From Bradyrhizobium sp. AUGA SZCCT0283 (GTDB lineage Bacteria > Pseudomonadota > Alphaproteobacteria > Rhizobiales > Xanthobacteraceae), in NCBI RefSeq assembly GCF_018130385.1, contig NZ_JAFCLU010000004.1, positions 1 to 64,000 of the forward strand: DNA of 64,000 nucleotides, written 5' to 3'. The position numbers were made by a program, and so were the translations under genes. The notes beneath the pieces were generated by a model. It searched no databases, was not told the origin of the DNA, and saw only the letters and a list, made by a program, of their open reading frames with translations. This document shows, in pieces, positions 51,427-59,319 of the stretch; positions within the stretch are counted from its first letter, which is position 1, and each line of letters starts with the position of its first letter.

Positions 51427-52206
51427 TCACCGCCCCAGCCATTTCGGCGGGCGCTTCTCCGCAAACGCCTTCGGTCCCTCGATGTAATCCTGCGAGGCCG
51501 CCATCGCCTTCACCGCCGGATACTCGCGCTGCTCGGCGATCGCCTGCTCCAGCGAGACTTCGAGTCCCCTCTGGATCGCCTGCTTGGAGGCGCGGATCGA
51601 CATCGGCGAATTCTTGCAGATCGTCTCCGCCCATCGCTCGGCCGCCGCCAGCGCTTCGCCGGCCGGAACCACCTCGTTGACGAAGCCCAGTTCGAGCCCC
51701 TCCTTGGCCGAGACATGGCGCGCGGTGAGGATCATGCCCATGGCGCGCTTCAGCCCGATCTGCCGCGGCAGGCGATGCACACCGCCGGCCAATGCTGCGA
51801 GGCCGACGCGCGGCTCGGGCAGCGCAAACGTCGCATTCTCCGACGCAATGATGAGGTCGCAGGCCAGCGCGATCTCAAAACCGCCGCCCATCGCCACCCC
51901 GTTGACGGCAGCGATGATCGGCTTGTCGCAGTCGAAGCGCGAGGTGAGGCCGGCGAAACCGCCCTTGTCCCAGCCACGCTTGCCGCCGGCGGCCTGCCAC
52001 TTCAGATCGTTGCCGGCGCAAAACGCCTTGTCGCCGGCGCCGGTGACGATTGCGACCCATTGCTCGGGGTCGGCGGAAAAATCGTCGAACACCTTGTTGA
52101 GTTCGAAATGCGCGTCGATATGCAACGCATTATACACTTCGGGCCGCGACAGCGTGATGATCGTAACCGGCCCCTTGCGCGTCACCTTGGAGAATTTCAG
52201 GTCCAT
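51427..52206 (-). CDS. Enoyl-CoA hydratase/isomerase family protein (CaiD-like)
   Basis: 259 residues, ATG start. Oxyanion loops TGAGDKAFCAGNDLKW and NGVAMGGGFEIALACD are well kept. The first catalytic Glu is present (LPEPRVGL) but the second position is Ala (AALAGGVHRLP). This pattern resembles carnitinyl-CoA dehydratase (CaiD) and related enzymes that use one Glu. The substrate is unknown. It is divergent from the acyl-CoA dehydrogenase gene at 52432 with 225 bases between. Confidence 0.87.
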   Translation of the reverse strand: MDLKFSKVTRKGPVTIITLSRPEVYNALHIDAHFELNKVFDDFSADPEQWVAIVTGAGDKAFCAGNDLKWQAAGGKRGWDKGGFAGLTSRFDCDKPIIAAVNGVAMGGGFEIALACDLIIASENATFALPEPRVGLAALAGGVHRLPRQIGLKRAMGMILTARHVSAKEGLELGFVNEVVPAGEALAAAERWAETICKNSPMSIRASKQAIQRGLEVSLEQAIAEQREYPAVKAMAASQDYIEGPKAFAEKRPPKWLGR

Positions 52207-52327
52207 GTTTGCTCCCGTTTCGATTTTCTGCGGCGAAGAATATTGGCCGCGATCATAGCGCCAGCCCGGCGTCCGATACCATCCAATTACGCAACGCGCC
52301 TGCGCGTGCCAAGGTTCATTCCGTTGC

Positions 52328-52357
52328 TTGACTTACATGTGGTCTTCCAACCTTAAT
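52328..52357 (+). promoter_or_regulatory. Possible sigma-70-type promoter of the acyl-CoA dehydrogenase gene
   Basis: TTGACT at 52328-52333, an 18-base spacer, then CTTAAT at 52352-52357. It lies 75 bases upstream of the TTG start codon. Only the -35 box is strong. Confidence 0.3.
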
Positions 52358-52431
52358 CCATCGGAGCAGGAGCGCTCGCGTAGCGCCTAAACGCAAATCA
52401 ACAACAAACGATATTCCCGGGAGAGACCACC

Positions 52432-53706
52432 TTGGATTTCAACCTGCCTGCCGACCTCGTTAGCTATCTCGATGAACTCGACCGCTTCATCGCGCGCGAG
52501 ATCAAGCCGCTGGAGGAGGCCGACGACAACATCCGCTTCTTCGATCACCGCCGCGAGTGGGCCCGCACCGATTTCGAAAACGGCGGCCTGCCGCGGCATG
52601 AATGGGAAGTGCTGCTGCGCAAGGCGAAGAACCTTGCAGACGCTGCCGGGCACCTGCGCTTCGCGATTCCGAAGCGCTATGGCGGCAAGGATGGTTCCAA
52701 TCTCTGGATGGCCGTGATCCGCGAGCACTTCGCCTCGAAAGGCCTTGGCCTGCACAACGACTTGCAGAACGAGCATTCGATCGTCGGCAATCTGCCCATC
52801 GTCACCATGCTCGACCGCTACGGCACCGACGATCAGAAGGCGATGATCGACGGCTCGATCACGGGAAAGTACCGCATCACGTTCGGGCTCACCGAGCCCG
52901 AACATGGTTCCGACGCGACGCATATGGAAACCAAAGCCGTTCAGGCGACCCGCGACAACGTCAAGGGCTGGGTCATCAACGGCCAGAAGATGTGGACGAC
53001 CGGCATGCATGTCGCGACCCATTGCGCGCTGTTCGCCCGCACGTCGGGCAATGACGGCGATGCGCGGGGCATCACCTGCTTCCTGGTGCCGGCCAAGAGC
53101 GCAGGCGTGAAGGTCGAGGAGTATATGTGGACCTTCAACATGCCGACGGACCATCCGCGCGTCAGCTTTACCGACGTGTTCGTGCCCGACGATGCGTTGT
53201 TCGGCGAAGTCGGCCGGGGACTATCGCTGGCGCAATGTTTCGTGCACGAGAACCGCATCCGGCAGGCAGCGAGCTCGCTGGGGGCTGCCGTCTACTGCAT
53301 CAACGAAAGCGTCAAATATGCCCGCGAGCGAAAGCCGTTCGGCAAGGCGCTGGCCGAGAACCAGGCGATCCAGTGGCCGCTGGTGGAGCTGGCGACGCAG
53401 GCCGAGATGCTCAGGCTGTTGATCCGCAAGACCGCGTGGGAGATGGACCAGCTCACGCAGGCGCAGGTCGAGCACACGCTCTCCGACCGGGTGTCGATGT
53501 GTAATTTTTGGGCCAACCGCCTCTGCTGCGAAGCCGCCGACCGCGCCATGCAGGTGCATGGCGGCATGGGCTATTCGCGCCACAAGCCGTTCGAACACAT
53601 CTACCGCCACCACCGCCGCTACCGCATCACCGAGGGCAGCGAGGAAATCCAGAAGCGCAAGGTCGCGGGATTCCTCTTCGGCTACATGGGGGCGGGGAAG
53701 CACTGA
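52432..53706 (+). CDS. Acyl-CoA dehydrogenase
   Basis: 424 residues with a TTG start; GGGAGAG lies 6 bases upstream and supports it. FAD site FGLTEPEHGSDATHMETKA and a C-terminal MQVHGGMGYSRHKPFEHIYRHHRRYRITEGSEEIQ, with the Glu of TEGSEEIQ in a conserved position. This type is usually encoded with the APH-like kinase and DUF6285, as here (2.5 kb upstream, with a divergent crotonase between). It oxidises an acyl-CoA and delivers electrons to ETF. It is the likely partner of the kinase pathway. Confidence 0.9.
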   Translation: MDFNLPADLVSYLDELDRFIAREIKPLEEADDNIRFFDHRREWARTDFENGGLPRHEWEVLLRKAKNLADAAGHLRFAIPKRYGGKDGSNLWMAVIREHFASKGLGLHNDLQNEHSIVGNLPIVTMLDRYGTDDQKAMIDGSITGKYRITFGLTEPEHGSDATHMETKAVQATRDNVKGWVINGQKMWTTGMHVATHCALFARTSGNDGDARGITCFLVPAKSAGVKVEEYMWTFNMPTDHPRVSFTDVFVPDDALFGEVGRGLSLAQCFVHENRIRQAASSLGAAVYCINESVKYARERKPFGKALAENQAIQWPLVELATQAEMLRLLIRKTAWEMDQLTQAQVEHTLSDRVSMCNFWANRLCCEAADRAMQVHGGMGYSRHKPFEHIYRHHRRYRITEGSEEIQKRKVAGFLFGYMGAGKH

Positions 53707-53738
53707 GTGTGTGGAGCGCCTCGCCGCCGCCCTGTGCT

Positions 53739-53838
53739 GTCATACCCCGCGAAGGCGGGGTATCCAGTACGCCGCGGCTTGTCCGTTCAATCTCCGCGGC
53801 CTCTGGAATACTGGGTCACCCGCCTTCGCGGGTGACGA
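53739..53838. repeat. Palindromic repeat, family F variant
   Basis: GTCATACCCCGCGAAGGCGGGG and GGGTCACCCGCCTTCGCGGGTGACG flank a 50-base middle. CCCCGCGAAGGCGGGG is itself a hairpin. It lies between convergent genes and probably ends both transcripts. Confidence 0.8.
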
Positions 53839-53851
53839 CAACGGAGGATAA

Positions 53852-55432
53852 TCAATTCACCTGACGGTCCTTCCCCGCCCAATACGGTTCGCGCAAATTC
53901 CGCCGCAGAATCTTCCCCGACGGATTACGCGGCAACGCCTCCAAAAAGTCCACCGACTTCGGCGTCTTGAATCCGGCAATGCGTTCGCGCGTAAAATTGA
54001 TGATGTCGGTGGCGGTCGCCTGCTTGCCGGGCTTCATCACCACGATCGCCTTCACCGCTTCGCCCCATTTGTCGTCGGGGATGCCGATCACGGCGGCTTC
54101 GGCCACATCAGGATGATCGCAGATCGCGCTTTCCACTTCGGCCGGGTAAATGTTCTCGCCGCCGGAGATGATCATGTCCTTGATGCGGTCGTGGATATAG
54201 AGGTAGCCGTCCTCGTCCATGTAGCCGGCGTCGCCGGTGCGCAGCCAGCCGTCGCTGCCGAGCGTTCTGGCGGTCGCCTCGGGCAGGTTCCAGTAGCCGG
54301 CCATGTTGGAGCCGGAGCGGGTGGCGATTTCGCCGACCTGGCGCGGCGGCAACCGCTTGCCATCAGGGTCAAGGATTGCGAGTTCGATTCCCGGCAGCGC
54401 CTTGCCGGCGGAGCGCATGCGCTCCAGGCCCTCGACATGGTCCTCGGGCGGAAGTGCGACAATGGTGCCTGTCGTCTCGGTCATGCCGTACAACTGCACG
54501 AAGCCGCACTTGAACACCTCGATGCACTCCTTCAAGAGCGCAGCGGGAATCGGCGAGGCGCCGTAGAGCATGTATTTCAGGCGCGAAAAATCCACCTGCC
54601 GCGCGCGGGGCTGCCGCACCACGAACTGCATCGCGGCCGGCACCATGAACAGCTTTGTAATCCCGGACTGCTCAAAGAAATCCAAAATCTTGGTTGGATC
54701 GAACTCGCGCGCGATCACGCCCTTGGCGCCGTGGTAGAGGCCCATGACGCCCCAGCCGGAGCCGCCGATATGGAAGATCGGCATCGCCACCAGCGAGACG
54801 TCATCCGCCGTCCACTTGTTCCATTCCGGCTTCTCGGCCTCATTGCCGGATTGCACCAGGTTGAGGAAATTGGCGTGCGACAGCATCGCGCCCTTGGGCT
54901 TGCCCGTGGTGCCCGACGTATAGAGCTGGATCGCGATGTCCTTCGGGCTGATCGGCACGTTTGGGTCGTCGCCGCTCTGCGCATCGCGCCAGGCCGTAAA
55001 ATCCTGCCATTCCGGCGCGCCGCCCTCGGTGGTGATGACGGTGCGGACATCAGGCAGTTGCGCCTTGATGTTGCGGACCTGGGTGATGAACTCGGGACCT
55101 ACGAACAGCACCGGCGCCTTGCAATCGCTGACGATAAACGCGACCTCGGGGCCGGCGAGGCGCCAGTTGACCGGCGCCATCACCACCTTGGCCTTCATGG
55201 CGCCCATCAACAGCTCGAAATAGATGTCGCTGTTCTTGCCGAGATAGGCGATCCGCTCACCCGGCTTGACGCCGAGCGCAATCAGTGCATTCGCAACGCG
55301 GTTGGTGTTGATGTCGAATTCGGCGAAAGTTGTCTGGCGCCCTTCGAATTCATAGGCCAGCGCGTTGCCGAGGCTCTTGGCGCGGTCGCGCACCATGTCG
55401 GCAAGGTTCGTCAGTTGCTGCGAAGCGGACAT
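53852..55432 (-). CDS. Acyl-CoA synthetase (AMP-forming fatty acid/aromatic acid ligase)
   Basis: 526 residues from the ATG at 55430-55432, with GGGAGAG close upstream. ANL-superfamily motifs are present: LYTSGTTGKPKGAML (P-loop), YGMTETTGTI, GYMDEDGYLYIHDRIKDMI (hinge Asp/Arg), ISGGENIYPAEVES, and the catalytic Lys in GKILRRNLREPYW. It activates a carboxylic acid with ATP and CoA. The substrate could be a medium- or long-chain fatty acid; the sequence does not decide it. It feeds the acyl-CoA enzymes encoded on both sides. Confidence 0.9.
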   Translation of the reverse strand: MSASQQLTNLADMVRDRAKSLGNALAYEFEGRQTTFAEFDINTNRVANALIALGVKPGERIAYLGKNSDIYFELLMGAMKAKVVMAPVNWRLAGPEVAFIVSDCKAPVLFVGPEFITQVRNIKAQLPDVRTVITTEGGAPEWQDFTAWRDAQSGDDPNVPISPKDIAIQLYTSGTTGKPKGAMLSHANFLNLVQSGNEAEKPEWNKWTADDVSLVAMPIFHIGGSGWGVMGLYHGAKGVIAREFDPTKILDFFEQSGITKLFMVPAAMQFVVRQPRARQVDFSRLKYMLYGASPIPAALLKECIEVFKCGFVQLYGMTETTGTIVALPPEDHVEGLERMRSAGKALPGIELAILDPDGKRLPPRQVGEIATRSGSNMAGYWNLPEATARTLGSDGWLRTGDAGYMDEDGYLYIHDRIKDMIISGGENIYPAEVESAICDHPDVAEAAVIGIPDDKWGEAVKAIVVMKPGKQATATDIINFTRERIAGFKTPKSVDFLEALPRNPSGKILRRNLREPYWAGKDRQVN

Positions 55433-55504
55433 GTCTCTCCCGTGGCGTCTTGTTTTCGTTGCGCGGAGTTTGGCGTCATCCGGCAGCAAAGACAATACGG
55501 GACT

Positions 55505-55623
55505 GTCGTCCCTGCGAAAGCAGGGACCCATACGCCGCGGCCTATCGGTGAGGCGATGGGGCTAGTTACCTTCGTACCAATCGACGCTGGTGGTTATGGG
55601 TTCCTGCGTTCGCAGGAACGACA
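55505..55623. repeat. Palindromic repeat, family F variant
   Basis: GTCGTCCCTGCGAAAGCAGGGACC (a hairpin) at the left and GGTTCCTGCGTTCGCAGGAACGACAG (a hairpin) at the right, with a unique middle. It lies between two minus-strand genes, just upstream of the ligase. Confidence 0.8.
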
Positions 55624-55630
55624 GCAGAGA

Positions 55631-56503
55631 TCATCCCCTTGCCGCGCGGTCCTTTTCGTTCTGCGCCTTGATCGAGTCGCGCGCCTTGTTCCAGTCGTCG
55701 TCGCTCCAGTCGCGCAACTGATAGAAATTGCCGCCCATGGCGAGCGCCTGCGCGCCGTCCATGGCGATGGTTTCGCCGTTGATCCAGTCGCAGCCGCCGG
55801 AAATCAGGAACACGGCGAGGTTCTGCAGTTCCTCCATGGTGCCAACCCGGCCCATCGGGTTCTGCGCCCGCGTGCGCGCGCCGGCCTCATCGCCGGGCTT
55901 GATGCGCTTGCTCATGCCCTCGGTCGGGATTTCGCCCGGCGCAATGGTGTTGAGGCGGATGCCATGTTTGCCCCATTCGACCGCAAGCGACATCGTCATG
56001 GCATGGATCGCCGATTTGCTCATCGCCGACGGCACCACATAGGGCGAGCCGTTGCGCACCCAGGTCACGGTGATCGACACCACATTGCCGGGCAGCTTGG
56101 CGGCGATCCAGCGCCGTCCCACCGCGTGCGTCACGTAGAAGGTGCCATGCATCACGATGTTGGCGACGGCGTCAAAGCCGCGCGGCGAGAGCTCTTCCGA
56201 GCGCGAGATGAAGTTGCCGGCGGCGTTGTTGATGAGATCGGTGAGGGGACCGGAGGTCCATATCTGTTCGATCATTTCGTCGACGGCCATCGCATTGCGG
56301 ATGTCGACGCCGTGGCTGATCACACGCCCGCCGTGAAGGTCCATCAATTCGGTCGCAGTCTCGTCGCACACAATTTTGCGGCGGCCGCAGATGTGGACCT
56401 CGGCTCCCAGTTGGAGAAACCGCGCTGCCATGGACTTGCCGAGGCCGGTGCCGCCTCCGGTCACGAGAATGCGCCGCCCGATGAGAAGCTGATCGTTGAA
56501 CAT
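55631..56503 (-). CDS. SDR-family oxidoreductase resembling 2,4-dienoyl-CoA reductase
   Basis: 290 residues from the ATG at 56501-56503. Rossmann motif TGGGTGLGKS (15-24) and NNAAGNF (92-98). The YxxxK motif is changed: SAMSK, with Ser159 in the Tyr position and Lys163. Human mitochondrial 2,4-dienoyl-CoA reductase has a Ser and Lys at the same places in a similar VVPSAxxK segment. By my alignment its catalytic Tyr position would be Trp148 here, so the mechanism may differ. It would reduce polyunsaturated acyl-CoA with NADPH. It is divergent from a crotonase gene (104 bases). Confidence 0.82.
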   Translation of the reverse strand: MFNDQLLIGRRILVTGGGTGLGKSMAARFLQLGAEVHICGRRKIVCDETATELMDLHGGRVISHGVDIRNAMAVDEMIEQIWTSGPLTDLINNAAGNFISRSEELSPRGFDAVANIVMHGTFYVTHAVGRRWIAAKLPGNVVSITVTWVRNGSPYVVPSAMSKSAIHAMTMSLAVEWGKHGIRLNTIAPGEIPTEGMSKRIKPGDEAGARTRAQNPMGRVGTMEELQNLAVFLISGGCDWINGETIAMDGAQALAMGGNFYQLRDWSDDDWNKARDSIKAQNEKDRAARG

Positions 56504-56606
56504 CGTTTCCACCCACGGGAATTGTCTGTTAATTGGTCGATTGACTAAAACCGGACAACGCCGTTCTGTAAAGCAGCAACTGAGGATACCAGCGAGGAGA
56601 TTTTTC

Positions 56607-57422
56607 ATGGAGCAACGCGTTTCGATCTCGATTTCGGACGGCATCGCCGATGTCCGGCTGGTGCGGGCCGACAAGATGAACGCACTCGATGCCGCGATGT
56701 TTGAGGCGCTGGTGACCGCAACCGAGCGGCTCGCCCATGAAAAAGGCGTCCGGGCGGTAGTATTATCCGGGGAGGGGCGAGCGTTTTGCGCCGGCCTTGA
56801 TATGGGACGCTTCGCCGCGATGAAGGAAAGCGGCGGTAACGGGATCGCCGGTGGCGAGAAACGCGACCTTACTGCACGCACGCATGGTGCGGCGAACTTT
56901 CCGCAAGCTGCGGTCTGGGGCTGGCGGCAGCTTCCGGTGCCGGTTATCGCCGCGATCCAGGGCGTCGCCTTCGGCGGCGGGTTTCAGCTCGCGCTCGGCG
57001 CCGACATGCGCTTTCTCACGCCCGATGCGCGGATGTCGATCATGGAGATCAAATGGGGCCTGGTGCCCGACATGGCTGGCACACCCATTCTCGCAAGCCT
57101 CGTCCGTGACGACATCCTGCGCGAACTCACCTATACCGGCCGCATCTTCTCCGCGCAGGAAGCCATGAGCTATGGCCTCGCGACGCGGATCTGCGATGAT
57201 CCGCTTGCTGCGGCCTTCGAGGTCGCCCGCGAAATCGCCGGCAAGAGCCCGGATGCGATCCGCGCCGCCAAGCGCATGCTGAACAATTTGTCCGTCGATC
57301 CCGGCCCGGCGCTGCTGGCCGAATCCGTCGAGCAGCAGAAATTGCTCGGCAGCCCCAATCAGACCGAGGCGGTGCGCGCCAATATGGAAAAGCGCGCGCC
57401 GCGGTTCGCGGACGTGGGGTAA
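56607..57422 (+). CDS. Crotonase-family protein (enoyl-CoA hydratase/isomerase)
   Basis: 271 residues from the ATG at 56607, with GAGGAG 7 bases upstream. Oxyanion loops LSGEGRAFCAGLDMGRF and IQGVAFGGGFQLALGADM. The acid positions read MEIKWGLVPDMAGT, one Glu and one Asp, which is more isomerase-like than classical hydratase. It could act on dienoyl-CoA intermediates together with the divergent reductase gene. No direct proof. A family A repeat follows. Confidence 0.87.
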   Translation: MEQRVSISISDGIADVRLVRADKMNALDAAMFEALVTATERLAHEKGVRAVVLSGEGRAFCAGLDMGRFAAMKESGGNGIAGGEKRDLTARTHGAANFPQAAVWGWRQLPVPVIAAIQGVAFGGGFQLALGADMRFLTPDARMSIMEIKWGLVPDMAGTPILASLVRDDILRELTYTGRIFSAQEAMSYGLATRICDDPLAAAFEVAREIAGKSPDAIRAAKRMLNNLSVDPGPALLAESVEQQKLLGSPNQTEAVRANMEKRAPRFADVG

Positions 57423-57429
57423 GTATCAA

Positions 57430-57527
57430 ACCCTCATCCTGAGGAGCGCGGAACGCGCGTCTCGAAGGATGAGGCCCGTGGCCCCTCATGGTTCGAGACG
57501 CGCGAAGACGCGCTCCTCACCATGAGG
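57430..57527. repeat. Palindromic repeat, family A
   Basis: CCCTCATCCTGAGGAGCGCG...CGCGTCTCGAAGGATGAGG and CCTCATGGTTCGAGACGCG...CGCTCCTCACCATGAGG. It lies between two genes of the same strand. Confidence 0.85.
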
Positions 57528-57564
57528 ACTTCCACCAAACCCGGCAACAGATCGGAAAGCGACA

Positions 57565-59109
57565 ATGTCTACGTCCTCCCCCTTCCTCGGCATCATCAGC
57601 GGCCCGCGCCGGCGCCATCACGACGAGATCGCCGATCGCACCGACCGCATCGCCAGCGGCTTGCAGAAACTCGGCGTCAAACAGGGCGACAGCGTCGCCA
57701 TGCTGATGCGCAACGACATCGCCTTCATCGAGGCGGCCTATGCCGCGATGCGGCTCGGCGCGTACGGCGTGCCTGTCAATTGGCATTTCAAGCCGGAAGA
57801 GATCAATTACGTGCTGAAGGATTCCGGCACTTCGGTGCTGATCGCGCATGCCGACATGCTGCATCAGTTGCGCGAGGCGATCCCGCCAGGCGTCACCGCG
57901 CTCAGCGTGCCGACGCCGCCGGAAATTATCGCCAACTACAAGATCAATCCCGATCACCTCACCACGCCCGATTTCGCGATCGATTTCGAATCCTGGCTCA
58001 AGCAGCACCCGCGCTATGACGGGCCGGCGGTGCCGCAGCCGCAGAACATGATCTACACCTCGGGCACGACAGGCCATCCCAAGGGTGTTCGTCGTTTCGC
58101 GCCGACGCCGGAGCAGATCGCCAACGCCGAACGCATGCGCGGAATGATCTACGGCCTAAAGCCGGGCGCCCGCGCGCTGCTTCCCGGGCCGCTCTACCAC
58201 TCCGCCCCGAACTCGTTCGGCCTGCGCGCCGGCCGCCTCGGCGGCGCGCTGGTGATCATGCCGCGCTTCGACGCGGAAGAATTTTTGCGCGTGGTCGAGA
58301 CCGAAAAAATCGACACTGTGTTCATGGTGCCGACCATGTTCATCCGGCTGATGAAACTGCCGGAGGAGGTCCGCAGGAAGTACGACATGTCGTCGCTGCG
58401 CCACATCATCCATGCGGCTGCGCCCTGTCCGGCCGACGTCAAACGCGCGATGATCGTATGGTGGGGGCCGATCATTTACGAATTCTACGGCTCGACCGAA
58501 TCCGGCGCCGTCACCTTTGCCACTTCCGAGGACGCGCTCAGGAAGCCCGGCACCGTCGGCAAGATCGCTCCGGGGGCGGAACTGCGCTTCATCGGCGACG
58601 ACGGCAAGGAATTGCCGCAGGGCGAGATCGGCGAAATCTATTCGCGGATCGCGGGCAATCCTGATTTCACCTATCACAACAAGCCGGAAAAGCGCACCGA
58701 GATCGATCGCGACGGCTTCATCACCTCGGGCGACGTCGGCTATATCGACGCCGACGGCTATGTCTTCATCTGCGACCGCAAGCGCGACATGGTAATTTCG
58801 GGCGGCGTCAACATCTATCCGGCCGAGATCGAGGCGGCGCTGCATGCAATATCAGGCGTGCATGATTGCGCGGTGTTCGGAATTCCCGACGCGGAATTCG
58901 GCGAGGCGCTGATGGCGGTGGTGGAGCCGCAGCCGGGCGTGTCGCTCGACATCGCCTCCGTCCGCGCGCAGCTCAAAATATCGCTGGCGGACTACAAGGT
59001 GCCAAAGCATATCGAAATCCAATCGAACCTGCCGCGGGAAGATTCCGGCAAAATCTTCAAGCGCCGCCTGCGCGATCCCTATTGGGAGCGGGCGGGGCGG
59101 AGGATTTAG
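57565..59109 (+). CDS. Acyl-CoA synthetase (AMP-binding), second copy type
   Basis: 514 residues, ATG start with GGAAAG upstream. ANL-superfamily: IYTSGTTGHPKGVRRF (P-loop), FYGSTESGAVT, GYIDADGYVFICDRKRDMVISGGVNIYPAEIE and the C-terminal DSGKIFKRRLRDPYW with the catalytic Lys. It is a distinct subgroup from the ligase at 53852: the ATP loop has GHPKG and the N-terminus is shorter. It activates an organic acid to its CoA ester; substrate unknown. It is probably co-regulated with the crotonase gene upstream. Confidence 0.9.
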   Translation: MSTSSPFLGIISGPRRRHHDEIADRTDRIASGLQKLGVKQGDSVAMLMRNDIAFIEAAYAAMRLGAYGVPVNWHFKPEEINYVLKDSGTSVLIAHADMLHQLREAIPPGVTALSVPTPPEIIANYKINPDHLTTPDFAIDFESWLKQHPRYDGPAVPQPQNMIYTSGTTGHPKGVRRFAPTPEQIANAERMRGMIYGLKPGARALLPGPLYHSAPNSFGLRAGRLGGALVIMPRFDAEEFLRVVETEKIDTVFMVPTMFIRLMKLPEEVRRKYDMSSLRHIIHAAAPCPADVKRAMIVWWGPIIYEFYGSTESGAVTFATSEDALRKPGTVGKIAPGAELRFIGDDGKELPQGEIGEIYSRIAGNPDFTYHNKPEKRTEIDRDGFITSGDVGYIDADGYVFICDRKRDMVISGGVNIYPAEIEAALHAISGVHDCAVFGIPDAEFGEALMAVVEPQPGVSLDIASVRAQLKISLADYKVPKHIEIQSNLPREDSGKIFKRRLRDPYWERAGRRI

Positions 59110-59125
59110 AGGGGCACATAGCTAA

Positions 59126-59221
59126 ACCCTCATGGTGAGGAGCGCGAACGCGCGTCTCGAACCATGAGGCCCCAAACTCATCCTTCGAGACGCGGCCAAG
59201 AGGCCGCTCCTCAGGATGAGG
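59126..59221. repeat. Palindromic repeat, family A
   Basis: CCCTCATGGTGAGGAGCGCG...CGCGTCTCGAACCATGAGG then CATCCTTCGAGACGCGGCC...GGCCGCTCCTCAGGATGAGG. It separates the ligase from ppc. Confidence 0.85.
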
Positions 59222-59319
59222 ACCTCCTGCGTGGCTGCACCACCCCGCATCTTTATCTTGCACTGCGGCAAAAAACTTGCACACTCGGAATTGCCGGGCA
59301 ATTTCTGAGGTAGCCAGCC

